Positions 33,250-43,888 of a stretch of 64,000 nucleotides of DNA are shown piece after piece. The DNA is from Saccharum officinarum (Eukaryota > Streptophyta > Magnoliopsida > Poales > Poaceae). A program made the position numbers and the translations under genes. Where the stretch lies: positions 15,728,214-15,792,213 of the forward strand of contig CM036188.1 in the NCBI GenBank assembly GCA_020631735.1, given 5' to 3'. Numbering within the stretch: position 1 is the first letter of the stretch; every line of letters begins with the position of its first letter. Under the pieces are notes generated by a model. It was not told where the DNA came from and made no database searches. It saw only the letters and a program-made list of their open reading frames with translations.

Positions 33250-34653
33250 TGTTAACGGTCACTAACACCAATTATAAACCGTCAACATAACCTGCATATA
33301 TACTTAATTCCATCACCAAACATAGGAATAGGGGTTTAAACTAATAAATTCCATGAGCTTTAGTGAATATTTGTATGCAGGAGGATTTATCTATAAAACA
33401 GCCCTAGGACCACTATCATACACTCTAAACAAGCAAACCGATGACAACAAGTGATTCTATTCGCGAAAACTGTGAAAGACAACTCCAGAAGGTTTCAGAA
33501 GACACCATGACGAAGCGTGGGTAAAGACTCCACTGTAGTGGGCTGACCGGCCCATGGGGGAGGCTGCCTGGCCTAGCCCAGAGCCCACTCACCCTTCGCC
33601 ACCTCGTACTCCTTCCTATGATCTGCTTTATTGATTTTAAGGTAGTTTTAGGTCAATTTATCCAACAACGATCAAGGGAGGTGACACAGATTGGTGACGT
33701 GGCACTTCCTTGGTCACTACTCCATCTCTCCCCAATATAAGGACGCCTAGACCCCCTCTAGGATGCCATCTCTCATTCAGATCAAGTCACAACACCAGGA
33801 GAATTAGGGCTAGACTCTCCAATGTAGTAGATTAATTCTAGTTGAGAGTTATGGAGAATCGAGCTACACTCAGGTTTTGGAGAACTCTTCAGAGGTTTGG
33901 TATATCTTTGTATCTTACCTTTGAAAGACTTATGCTTTAATATATTTACCTTCTCTATTTACTTTTAAGCCTTTCATGTGTATGGTTAATATAGTTATCA
34001 TATCTTTGCATGGGATCTCCACTCGCATCGAATGCTTTAGTTATCATATGTGACTAGAGTAGTAATCCGTAGCATAGACATGGTGTCTAGACTATAGGTT
34101 ACCTAAGATTGCACCAACCTCATGGATAGTTGTGGTGGCCCCAGGTGGTGACAGCCCTGACGGCCGACGTAGTCCACCACATTTAGGTTGGTGTTTGTAG
34201 GACTATAATCAGAGCTTCCTAGTCAATCCCTTTCTCATCCCTTTATGTGGCTAGTGTTTTGATGTCCCAAAGTGTTATTGTGTATGATCACTTTATCTAC
34301 ACATGCTTTAGTTACCATCTAGCCTAGACTAGAATAGAACCAGAGTAATAGAGAAGTATCCAAGAACCTTGAACTCACCAGTTGTCGTCTCAATCTAGCA
34401 ATGCTACTCATTTATCATGGAATTCTCCTATGTGTGTATCATTATTCATAACTCCTCTCATTTATCACTTACCTTCACTTTAGTCTAGTGATATATTAAG
34501 TTAGTAGATGCATGATGGTGAATTATCAGTTTCTTTAACCATTGTTTCCCTGTGGATAAATACGATACTCTAGAATATTCCCAGGTAAAAGCTATAATGG
34601 TATCCGTTCGCTTGCAAATTTTTCTGTGTGCGTTATAAAATACCAACACCGAT
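33245..34653 (+). mobile_element. solo LTR, 1399 bp, nested in G1
   Basis: The body is 33250-34648. It begins TGTTAACGGTCACTAACACC and ends AAATACCAACA. The flanks are CCGAC (33245-33249) and CCGAT (34649-34653), a TSD with one mismatch. A TATA-like AATATAAGG near 33734 suits + orientation. G1 gag sequence resumes on the other side. No internal region is present, so it arose by recombination between the LTRs of a former element, probably of an Athila/Tat-type gypsy family (inference from the end sequences). Confidence 0.75.
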
Positions 34654-36666
34654 GTCAATACCTTCATCTTTCCTTTAGCCAACTAGAACTCCACCATGTG
34701 CACCCCTAGGAAAGGATGCTTATCTATGTCCATCGTCGGTTTCTTAGCTGGTTCAAACTTGATCCTCCCTTACTCGATAGCCTTCTGAATGTGGAAGCGA
34801 AAGATTCTGCACTCATTGGTATTATGGTTGGTAAGATTGTGGAACATGCAGTATTTCTTCCCTTTAAGTTCTTCAGCCAAAGGGATCACATGGTTTGCAA
34901 GTAATCTCTACTGCTTCTTCTCTAGCAGTAAGTCGAAGATCATGTCGACTTTCTTAATGTCAAAGTCATAGGTGTTCTCTGACTCCTTCACCCATGGACA
35001 AGATACAGGAGCCTTACCCCATGTCCATTCAGCGATTGTGACTTCTAGATCATCCCCATCGGAGTCTGCATCATAGGGATCAGTTATGGTAGTAGTACCC
35101 TTTAAATACTTCTCTTTGCGTAAGGTCCGATGCTGACTCTCGAAGGCAGACACTCTCTGAACTAAATGGGCTAAGCTTTCAAACTCCTGGCCATCAAATT
35201 TCTCTCTGATCAATGGTCCCTTGAAGGGTCAATTTAGACAATTCGCCATCAGATAGATTCAATGAATAGCAACGACTCCTCATTTCTCTAAATCTTTGGA
35301 TGAACTCAGACTCTGACGCATTGTTCTTCTACCTCATGCTTGTTAAGTATGTAATCTTCTTCTCACTTGTTCCACTGTAGAAATATGCATGGAACTTGTT
35401 CTCTAGATTGGCCCACCCAGTGATTGAGTTTGGTTCAAGTGATGAAAACCAACTGAAGGACTGTCTAGACAGGGACAAGGGAGAGAATCTAACTTTGTGT
35501 GCGTCCTCAAAAGATGCTTCTCCATGCTAAATGAGATAGCGGCTGATATGCTCTAGGGTTGTCATCTCATCTGCCCCGGTGAATTTGGAGAAATCTAGGA
35601 CTCTGTAGCATGGTGAGAGTTGCACAAGGTCATACCAGGCAGGGTATGGACGCTAGTAAGAGCCAACTTGTCCTTAAGGCGTCAGACCAAACTAGCTTTG
35701 CATCATAGCAGTTATCCGGTTGACAAACTCTTCAGCATCCATGCTAGCAACTTCTTGTCTCGGCTGCCCTTGAGCCTGAGCCTGAGATCCTTGTACTTGA
35801 ACTTGTTTGATTCTGAGCCGGAGACTGCTAGATTTGCTATGCATTATAATTGTAAGGGTTCTCATACCTTGGATGTGGCATAAGCTCATATGTACTGGCA
35901 TTAGAAACCAAGTGGTATTCCTCTAGATAGTCGACTTGAGCATTGTGAGTCGCATATCCCTACAATCGACTATTGAAGTAGTTAGGATCAAATTTTTTTT
36001 ATGATCCTCTACACTAATGGAGCAATTCTTTGGGCCGATTGAGGCTTTGATAGGAAGTACTGAATCTTCCTTGAGCCGGCCATTGCACAACCTGCTGAGT
36101 AGCTGGGGAGGTTGGCTACTGGACTATCTGCGTGACAGGGGCACTTGGGGATTGTTGTGCTGGTGGCTGCCCCCTGTCATCTGAGCTTGCCCCCCTGTGG
36201 CCGGTGGCTGCTATACCAGTGGCTGCTGGAACTACCTACCATTTGGCTACTGACTAGTACCAGGTATGTTGCTTCCCACAACCGAAGGATTCAAGCCATT
36301 GGAGTATGCCGGCCCAACTTGATCAACTGGCGCTCCAAAGAAAACCGCTTTCATAATGTTGCCAATCATGTTAGCCAACACCTTGTTGTGGTTTGTGAAG
36401 GCTTCATGAATAGTCTTGTGGACAAAATGAGCAGTGGTCCTCACTTCAACATCTTCACTTTGACCATGCAGGAGAATGCTGGGTAGGGGAGCCTTCTGGA
36501 GAACTGAATCACACGTCCTACTGTAAGATAGCAGGCACTTTTCTCTAAATTCCTCTGCTGCTTGCTTAATGAGTGCCTTCTGGTCGTCAGGCAAGTCTTC
36601 AAGGTTGACCTTGAGGATTGTCTGCCATGTTGACAATTGTGGTTGACTTCTGATCAAATGATTGTG
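34654..36666 (-). pseudogene. G1 gag, broken
   Basis: Two conserved blocks are open on the - strand. 34908-35213 carries FESLAHLVQRVSAFESQH, AEWTWGKAPVSCPWVKE and VDMIFDLLLEKKQ, typical of the gag C-terminal half of grass Tat elements. 36247-36660 carries LEDLPDDQKALIKQAAEEFR and ANMIGNIMKAVFFG, the gag N-terminal part. Between them (35214-36246) frames are broken, although a Pro/Gln-rich linker is visible on the - strand. Gag would form the particle shell. The longer frame up to 36837 runs through the primer site into the LTR, so its far end is not gag. Confidence 0.7.
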
Positions 36667-36686
36667 GTCCCACCGAGCGTGCCAAG
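36667..36686 (-). promoter_or_regulatory. G1 primer binding site
   Basis: On the - strand 'TTGGCACGCTCGGTGGGAC' follows the 5' LTR by a few bases. TGG plus a GC-rich stem-like string is the shape of a tRNA 3'-end complement. I could not assign the tRNA. Confidence 0.5.
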
Positions 36687-36690
36687 ATCG

Positions 36691-38498
36691 TGTGCACGGT
36701 GAAAAGTGACCGGGGTCATTCTCTGCCATCACACGAAGCACATCGAGAGAAACCACATAGAGTAGATCCCGAGCTTTCTCTGGGCTTAAGGGGTGAGCAC
36801 CGGACCAGATGGTCGTGACCAAGGGCATGCCAGTCAAATTGACCCTGCAATTGACAAGGAGAGAAAGCTGATTAGTAATTTAAGGTGGAACATGCCGGTG
36901 TTTGTCCAGATACTTCCGAATATATGGCCAAGTGGCTAGCAAGATAAGGCTATCAACTAGAGAGTCGATATTCAGCATGTTCATGATGTAATGTAAGAAA
37001 AACGAGCATATCGGCAATTATCTTTTATTCAGTTGCATGGATCTAGTTTGGCCGATGATCATGAAAACATGCGAAATATGTAAGGGTGGATGTGTATGCA
37101 TACATGTGAGAGACATACTAGCTTTTAACTAGGACAAGAACAAGTAAAAACATATAAACAACCAATACATCATTAACAAAGCGGGCTATCGGCTAAAACA
37201 GCCGATTTCAGTGATCATGTCGTACAACATACAATCACTCATCCGTTGGACACAAATAAATCTACCATCTGCCAGACTCAATCTATTGTACCGCCAATAG
37301 GTTGAGTCGTGTGATGCAACATTGATGGTAGGACCCTAGACTAAAGATTAGCAATCGACAGATCTACTTGTTTCACAAGGAAATCATGAAAGCATGTCAT
37401 ACGCGTTAAAGCTCAAGCCATCGACTAAATAGCCAATGGAGACATAGCGGGTGACTAACGCCATGCTCTTTTTAACAGATAGATCTATTAACCACCAATG
37501 TCCAATTTGACACGCTATCAATAGGTCGAGTCGTCTGATGCAGCGTTAACAGCGGAATCATACTGGATACTAGCAATCAACGGATCTATCCCCTAATGGA
37601 ACATGACTTCAAGCACCCACCATGTACGATCATGATCGAGATAGATTGGTCATTTAAACAGGATCTAACGTCAAGAATTAAATTCAATCGTGATAGTAAT
37701 CACCAGACGATAGATCAAAGTTGATAGGACCAACGAATCTCAATCTAGATCGTGCAGTTGGTGATATTATGTTAAACAGTAAACTACTTAATACAATATC
37801 GACAACTTTGATTAATACTAATGTTTACAAGAGATCAGTCGTCTGTTGCAGCCTTATAAAAGTTTATACGAATCGATAACTAATCTATAATGTGATTTGT
37901 AAGAGATCAGTTGTCTGTTGCAGCCTTACAAACAACAATATAGATCGATAACTAACTTATACCGTAACTCACAAAAGGCCAGTCGTCTGTTGCAGCCTTA
38001 CAAGTAACAATATAGGTCTTGACGGATACTCGCAAACAAGCCGGAGGTCAGGTCGCCCGATGCAGCCCTGCTTGCCTGAAGAACTCACCGAAATCTACTC
38101 TACTCCTACTCCTAAGGGGTGGCCAGAGCCGAATGGTAAAGGTACTTGATTTGTTTGATCGATGTGAGATGTCCATTACAACGGTCGGGGTTTAATATTT
38201 ATACCCGAGGCTTGACTACGAGTCCTGGTTGAACAAGACCGGTTACAAACTTGGTAAAGAAAACAAAACTTCCTAATTTAAGATAACTTGGACTCCAATC
38301 TTTCCTTTCTATAGAGCCCGACGCGTCTCATTGCTCCGTGTCTTGCTGATCTGCTGATAGGGCTCGTTCCCCTGAAGTTGCCTTTTCGCTAGCTGGCTTG
38401 GCAATTTGTTTAGCCGATTTGATTGGAGAACTCGGCTTTTCTTGATAATTTCTTTTCTTCAGGGACTCCTTGTCTCAGACCAAATTTCTGTGTCAACA
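36691..38498 (-). repeat. G1 5' LTR
   Basis: 1808 bp, homologous to 16101-17911 and nearly identical to 54081-55895. It contains several internal 'AGTCGTCTGTTGCAGCCTTA'-like units (about 37820-38060). The outer end is at 38498, where similarity with the 3' LTR stops. Confidence 0.87.
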
Positions 38499-38578
38499 AC
38501 AATTACCATTCTATTTTTCTAGAATGCCCGGGCCTATCTTTTAGTTTAGAACAGGACCTTAACATTTGCCGGCATGGC

Positions 38579-39200
38579 CCTGTCTGTAATCTGTTTATGC
38601 TACAAAAGTCAAGAACCGACACTATCCTAGCTAGTACGTGCTCGGTGAAGGGTATTTACCCGTAACTAACTTGTCACTCCAATGACAGATGGTCCTCGCC
38701 CGTATTGATCAGTTAGGATGACTAGCAATGCTTCATCTTATCTGTGACACTCTCAGATCCGTGGCGGACACATGTGATTCCAATATGGGATCAACTACTT
38801 TGTTGCAGAAATATTCACGGTGCTGATGCGGAAACCTTCATTGCAAGACATGGGTGTTTATTTAGACAAGTAAATTCATAGCAATGTAAAAGCACCTACC
38901 AGCAATTGTCAGTATACTATAGTAGTGATAAGAAAAAGTATGCAACCACCTCCTGCTCAATATATATATGTTAGGACCTGGTCTCCTCTTCCACCTCTAG
39001 CTCAACGAAGTGTCCAACAAAACAGGCATAGTATTGGCCAAAAGAAAGAAGATAGATGGATAAATAGTAGAGCTGGAAACAAAGGCGTATGCATGATTTG
39101 TTAGGAATGGCAGGCCAAAGGAAAATGGACACTAGATATATACCTAATCTGAGGGCCAACAGAAGCGCACATCCTGGCTAAGGTCTGAGTTTTGTCCACA
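38579..39200. repeat. family R copy R2 (partial)
   Basis: Matches R4 from 'CTGTAATCTGTTTATG' and 'TAGTACGTGCTCGGTGAAGG' onward and shares 'CAGATGGTC', 'GATAAGAAAAAGTA', 'CACCTCTAGCTCAACGAAG' and 'GGACACTAGATATATACCT' with all copies. It breaks off near 39200, so it is shorter than R1, R3 and R5. G1 is inserted just upstream. No coding identity was recognised. Confidence 0.65.
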
Positions 39201-39540
39201 TGCTGAATGGATGTGAGAATGTGGCATTTCAGTTTAATCCCTGTTTTCTTTGATGTGGGAATGTGGGAATGATTACCAGGCTGTGTAGTACCAGATTGGT
39301 GAATGGTGTGACTGCAGGCTTGCTGCAATAAAATTAGTAAGAAATAAGAAGTATGAAGGATCTCAGTCTTGGCGCCGTGAGTGGCATCAACCAGACAGAA
39401 CTGGTCGACGTCAACACAGCAGATTGATGCTGCTCGATCTAGTCTCGTGTTAGTGACACGCCTCTGAAGTCCGTCAGCTGCATCTTCTAGCTTCGTCATC
39501 TGGCGCGTCTGATAGCATCGTCCGCACCCAGGAACAGGAG
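39201..39540 (-). other. unassigned, gene-like open frame on the - strand
   Basis: A - strand frame from 39499 starts MTKLEDAADGLQRRVTNTRL and stays open into R2. A weaker counterpart (AASICCV against AASIHCV) lies beside R4 near 43450, which suggests that the R unit once included a coding exon here. I do not recognise the family. Confidence 0.3.
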
Positions 39541-39970
39541 GAACCGCCAGCCCAACTCACGCCTTGCCAGCCCAGCTTGGACTAGTCAATCATTTCACAT
39601 ATATCTGCTTGTAACGCAAGAGAAAGAGGGGAGACATGAAAACACTATAACGGAATTCTTCTGCTAATCATTGAGAGTCTGGTCCCCATTCTTCTTGCCT
39701 TGGTCTGCTCATTCCTCATCTCCACGTTATCCTCACAATTTATACGATGGTATCAGATTTCTCGTCCACACAGATTCCGATACCTCCCACCACCACTTCA
39801 CGCAGTCCCAGGCTTCCTGCGGCACCATGGACCTGAATTTGAAGCCGGTTCTCGATGAATTTGGCCACCAGTTCGACAACCACGAAGCCAAGTGGGAGCG
39901 TCACTTTGCCAACTTGAACTTCACTCGCGTCGCCCGCGATACCGTCATGTACCAGTGCTTCACGGCACTC
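39541..39970 (+). mobile_element. gypsy-type LTR end / primer site / gag start fragment
   Basis: An LTR-tail-like stretch leads to TGGTATCAGA (near 39745, initiator tRNA-Met primer type) and then an ATG at 39827 opening MDLNLKPVLDEFGHQFDNHE and KWERHFANLNFTRVARD, like the N-terminus of chromovirus gag proteins. After about 45 codons it runs abruptly into R3. It is a broken fragment, not an element with ends. Confidence 0.5.
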
Positions 39971-42540
39971 AAAATTGCTCACTGAAGGGTATTATACAAC
40001 AGTAATTAACTTGCCACTTAATGACTAGCACTTGTTGGTTCACCCGTTGTTATCGACACAGATGGTCGCTCACATTGATGAGTTGGGATGGCTAGCAATG
40101 CTTGATCTTAATTGTGACAGTCTCAAATCATTGCTGCTGGCAGACACGTGATAGTCAAATACGAGATAAGGATATTCATGGTGTTGATGACCAATCCTTC
40201 ATTGCAAAATATATGGGCATTTAGATGAATATAAATGCATAGCAACATAATAGCACCTACCAGCAATTGGCATTGTATATAGCACTGATAAGAAAAAGCA
40301 AATAATCACCTCCAGCTTAATATAAATATAGCAGTGGTCTCCAGTTCCACCTCTAGCTCAACAAAATGTGCCCAAAATAACACGAGCATAGCATTGGCGG
40401 CCAAAAGAAAGAGGATAGATGGATGAAAAGTAGAAGTAGAAATAAAGGCTCAAGCATGATGTGTTGAGAATGAGATGCCAAAGGAAAGTTGACACTACCT
40501 AGTCTGAGGGCCAAGTGAAGTGCACCTCTTGGCTACGGTCTGAGTTTGTCCTCGATGACAAGGGGTGTAGCATTGTGGCTCTTCAATGCAATCCCTACCA
40601 AAAGTTTTTGGGCAAAGCTTGCTAGCATACTGGTGTTTCAGCATCGGTCATCATTAAAGGGGCTCGCCATCACTGAAAACACAGTGGTGTGCACTTTAAT
40701 TTGTGGACTGAATGCATAGAATTTTTCCATCCTATGGATATGATGCAGAGGCTTTTTATCTTGCTCCGTGCTGCCAAACTTCAGCGTTCATGTTGAATAT
40801 ACAGTCAGATGGTGACACACTATGGTCTGGTGAGGTGGTACCGATGTGGATGAGCAGAGACAAAGAAAGCAAGACGATCAAAATCACCATGGTCTCGAAA
40901 CAGATATGTGCATGTGAATTAGCACACTTAAAGAATACAAAATATACATAGGTTTTAACTTGGAAGTTGGAATCTGTTATTCACCCAAATGGTTCAAGCT
41001 GATGTCTCAGTGGCCTGATTCATTTTTTTATCACGACGCTTTAGTAGCTACATATGTCCAGCATCCTGACCACACAAATGTTACACAACTACACATGTGG
41101 TACTTATTTTTCCACCCAAAAACCAGCATCAAAAGCAGTAATGCTACTTTAATTATGAGAAAAAAATAAAGATAAGTGATTGATCGTAGGTTTTGTGGAA
41201 ATTAGTCATGGTAGCCACATATATAATAACTAGGACAGTGTGCTCCATTTCACCGAAAGAAGGTCTGGAAGTTGAACTAGCGAAACTAACAACCCAAAGA
41301 GCACTACTCGCTCAAACAAGCCAACTACCACCTATGAGGTATATTCACTTTTCACAGTAGTGCCAATGAACATTTCGTGCAACATATGTATATATTTGGT
41401 GAGTAAATTGACATATTGGTACAGAGAAATAAAACACCTGTTAGCAATTTCTATTGAGGACACCAATCATAACATAAGAAAAAGTAGCACTGGTGCTAGT
41501 AATTTGACCACATATATATGTCTTGGCCTAGTAGCTCGAAAAACGTGTAACAAATGCTAGCACCACAAGAATGCAGAGTAGAGGGAGAAGAGAGGTGCAC
41601 AAGAGTTAGGATCCTGCCATTCTGGGTTAAGAATAGGAGGTAAAGGGAAATTGAACGTCACTGACGTTACCCGTGGTGGAGGGAGGAGGCACTGAGGGAC
41701 CGGCATCCCCAAACAGAATGCCATATATTCAAATCCTAGCTCTGCCACTTGAAGTGACGTATATTATGGAGGTGATATGGAACCAAGGTTTTCTCTACTG
41801 GTATTTTAAAAATCTCAGTGATCATCGATAAATAGGAATAACGAATATATCGGAAATTTATCGGTCATAGAAATAAAATTTCAGAAAAAATTTAGACAAA
41901 AAATGGCTCATTTTGTTCGGGAAAGGACATAGATCATTACTAAAAAATCTAACATAAAAAACTAAATAAAATATATTATCAATTGCTTATTTAATGAGGA
42001 GGGCAGTGATATGGCTGTAGTGTGCTGAGTGTGTTGCGGTGGTGGCAACTTGAACTTAGAAGAGAAGGGGAGAGAAAATGAAACATGGATTAAGGTTACA
42101 GTATTACGTGGGCTTTGGCATCTATTTGGATGATAAAATTTTAAAAATATGAAAATTTCGGACGATAGAGGAAAAAATTCGGACCGAGCTAGTAAACGGG
42201 ATATCTTGGAAATTTCGGATTCTATCGGCCCATATTTTTTTCCTTGTATGGAACTAGGTTCTATCAATCAATCCTATGTTGTGTGCCGCTGTGGCCATCG
42301 ACGATGAATCCTTGCCTCCTAAGTAGTTCAACTGATCTCTACCAACAAGAAACGGTGGTGAAAGCCACTAATCATCATGTACTGGCCGCTGCACTGCTGC
42401 AGCTGAGCTCCCTCTCTGTGACGTGCTCCAATCAAGAAATTCAGATGGGCTTGTCATATTCCTTCCTCTTCATCTCTCCTCCGCTCTTGTTCAAATCATT
42501 CCAACGACCCGCTATAGGTTGCTGAAGAATAATAGATCTT
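39971..42540. repeat. family R copy R3
   Basis: Longest copy without the hAT seen in R1. It starts at 'AATTGCTCACTGAAGGGTATT', which lies inside the R1 unit, so its left end was lost at the junction with the gag fragment. It ends near 'GAATAATAGATCTTGG', as R5 does. A 463-bp hAT-type MITE is inserted at 41784-42246. It supplies the empty site for the hAT in R1 (near 40820) and for the insertion in R5 (near 40065). Confidence 0.68.
41776..42254. mobile_element. hAT-type MITE, 463 bp, in R3
   Basis: The body is 41784-42246. The ends are CAAGG...CCTTG, flanked by a perfect 8-bp duplication TATGGAAC (41776-41783 and 42247-42254). R1 shows the empty site near 15077 (GATACTGAACTAGCTTC). It is AT-rich, with repeated 'ATTTCGGA' and 'TATCGG' motifs and no ORF. 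Confidence 0.85.
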
Positions 42541-42850
42541 GGTAAGGATTGGAAAGGGCTTGTGTGTGTGTGTATGAGGGAGAGATAGGCGAGGGAAAAG
42601 GCAGCTTGGGTTATCCCTCGACTGCAGATCTGCTCGCGCAAATGAGGATGCAGCCGCATGGAACATGAGGCGACTCTGTTTGACTCTTCGAATTCAATGA
42701 TGTCTGTCGGGGAAGACGAGTTGTCTAGTCAAGGAGCTGTTCGTAAAGCAATTACCACAGAAGAGCAGCATATCAATTTTTTATGGGCTAATATCCACTT
42801 ACAGGGCAACTGATCTCTGGCCGTGCTGAACCAAACACATGTAATGTAAT
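42541..42850. other. inter-R spacer
   Basis: Includes a short (TG)n run at about 42560. No coding or transposon signature. Confidence 0.4.
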
Positions 42851-43470
42851 CCTTCTGTAATTTGTTTATATATGTTACAAAAATCACGAACCAAACACTA
42901 TACTAGTACGTGCTCGGTGAAGGTTGTTCAACAGTAATTAACTTGTCGATTCTACAACTAGGGCTTGTTGATTCACCCCTTGGTGTCGATACAGATGGTC
43001 CCTGCCCATATTGATGAGTTGGGATGGCTAACGATGCTTCATATTATCTGTGACACTCAGATCCCTGACAGACACATGCTATTCGAAAATGGGATTAATT
43101 TATTGTAGATATATTCACAGTACTGATGAGCAAACCTTCATTGTAAAATATGCGTATTTATTTAGACGAGTAAATGCATAGCAATGTAAAAGCACCTTCT
43201 AGTAATTGCGGATATGCTATAGTACTGATAAGAAAAAGTAAGTAATCACCTCCAGCTAAATATATACGTGGTAGAATGGGGTCTCCTGTTCCACCTCTAG
43301 CTCAACAAAGTGTCCAAACAACACAAACGTGAATGATTTGTTGGGAAAGGGAGGCCAAAGGAATGTGGACACTAGATACATACCTTGTCCGAGGGCGAAC
43401 TGAAGTGCACTCTTGTAGTAGAGAGAGAGAAGTGCTGACCTAGACACAGTGGATTGATGCTGCTAACATG
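42851..43470. repeat. family R copy R4 (partial)
   Basis: Begins 'CCTTCTGTAATTTG', matching R2, and carries the same ordered landmarks ('TAGTACGTGCTCGGTGAAGG', 'CAGATGGTCCCT', 'GATAAGAAAAAGTA', 'GGACACTAGATACATACC'). It ends near 43470. On the - strand the 'GATACATACC' element is a splice-donor-like GGTATGTATC that follows an open frame of about 35 codons. Confidence 0.65.
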
Positions 43471-43888
43471 TTCACTCTTTTACAGTATGGTGCCACAAGT
43501 TCACGATGCGTAATAAAAATAGCTGTGCAGATGAGCATGGGGGAGTTGCTCCATGAGAGGACATTTTAGTATTTTCATAAAAAATAATTTGAATGTCAGC
43601 AATGGGGCTATTGTCTCTCCCATAATAATATAATATTAATTCTGTATATTAAGCTAACACTTGCAAGCTATTATTAGGACAAACACTGTTTTACGCTTTG
43701 AGCCTGTCCTATTTGGACTGTTTTAGCCCATGAACAGGCACACAGCCCAAAAGGAGACACTCCTTTTTTTAGATAAAAATTGAATCCGTCTTCATCCCTC
43801 AGCACTAAGGGAATCAGACCACTTATTACAGAATATTAAAGTGTCATAAAGCACGTTCAATTCAAAACCCAATTCTTCATCCCTGAAA
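43471..43888. other. unassigned sequence upstream of the G2 pol fragment
   Basis: AT-rich. Contains 'CACTCCTTTTTTTAGATAAA' near 43770. No ORF or terminal repeats could be supported. Confidence 0.4.

Larger units (their letters stand above)
16101..38498 (-). mobile_element. G1: Ty3/gypsy retrotransposon, Tat-like lineage, with two nested insertions
   Basis: The right LTR (36691-38498) is the 5' LTR and the left (16101-17911) the 3' LTR. The two are clearly homologous, and both outer ends read TGTTGACAC on the - strand. The flanks are ACAAA (16096-16100) and ACAAT (38499-38503), a TSD with one mismatch. Inside, on the - strand, come gag, RT, RNase H, a second RNase H and integrase: gypsy order with the dual RNase H typical of Tat elements. 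A 9.1-kb LTR element (18070-27181) and a solo LTR (33250-34648) are inserted in it. Without them G1 is about 11.9 kb. The LTRs differ at roughly one base in eight to ten where compared, so it is old and dead. Confidence 0.88.

Noticed and set aside
36247..36837. A 196-codon - strand ORF crossing the G1 primer site into the LTR
   Set aside because: Only the part left of about 36666 resembles gag. The rest is LTR, starts at a non-ATG codon, and is frameshifted in the second copy near 54103.
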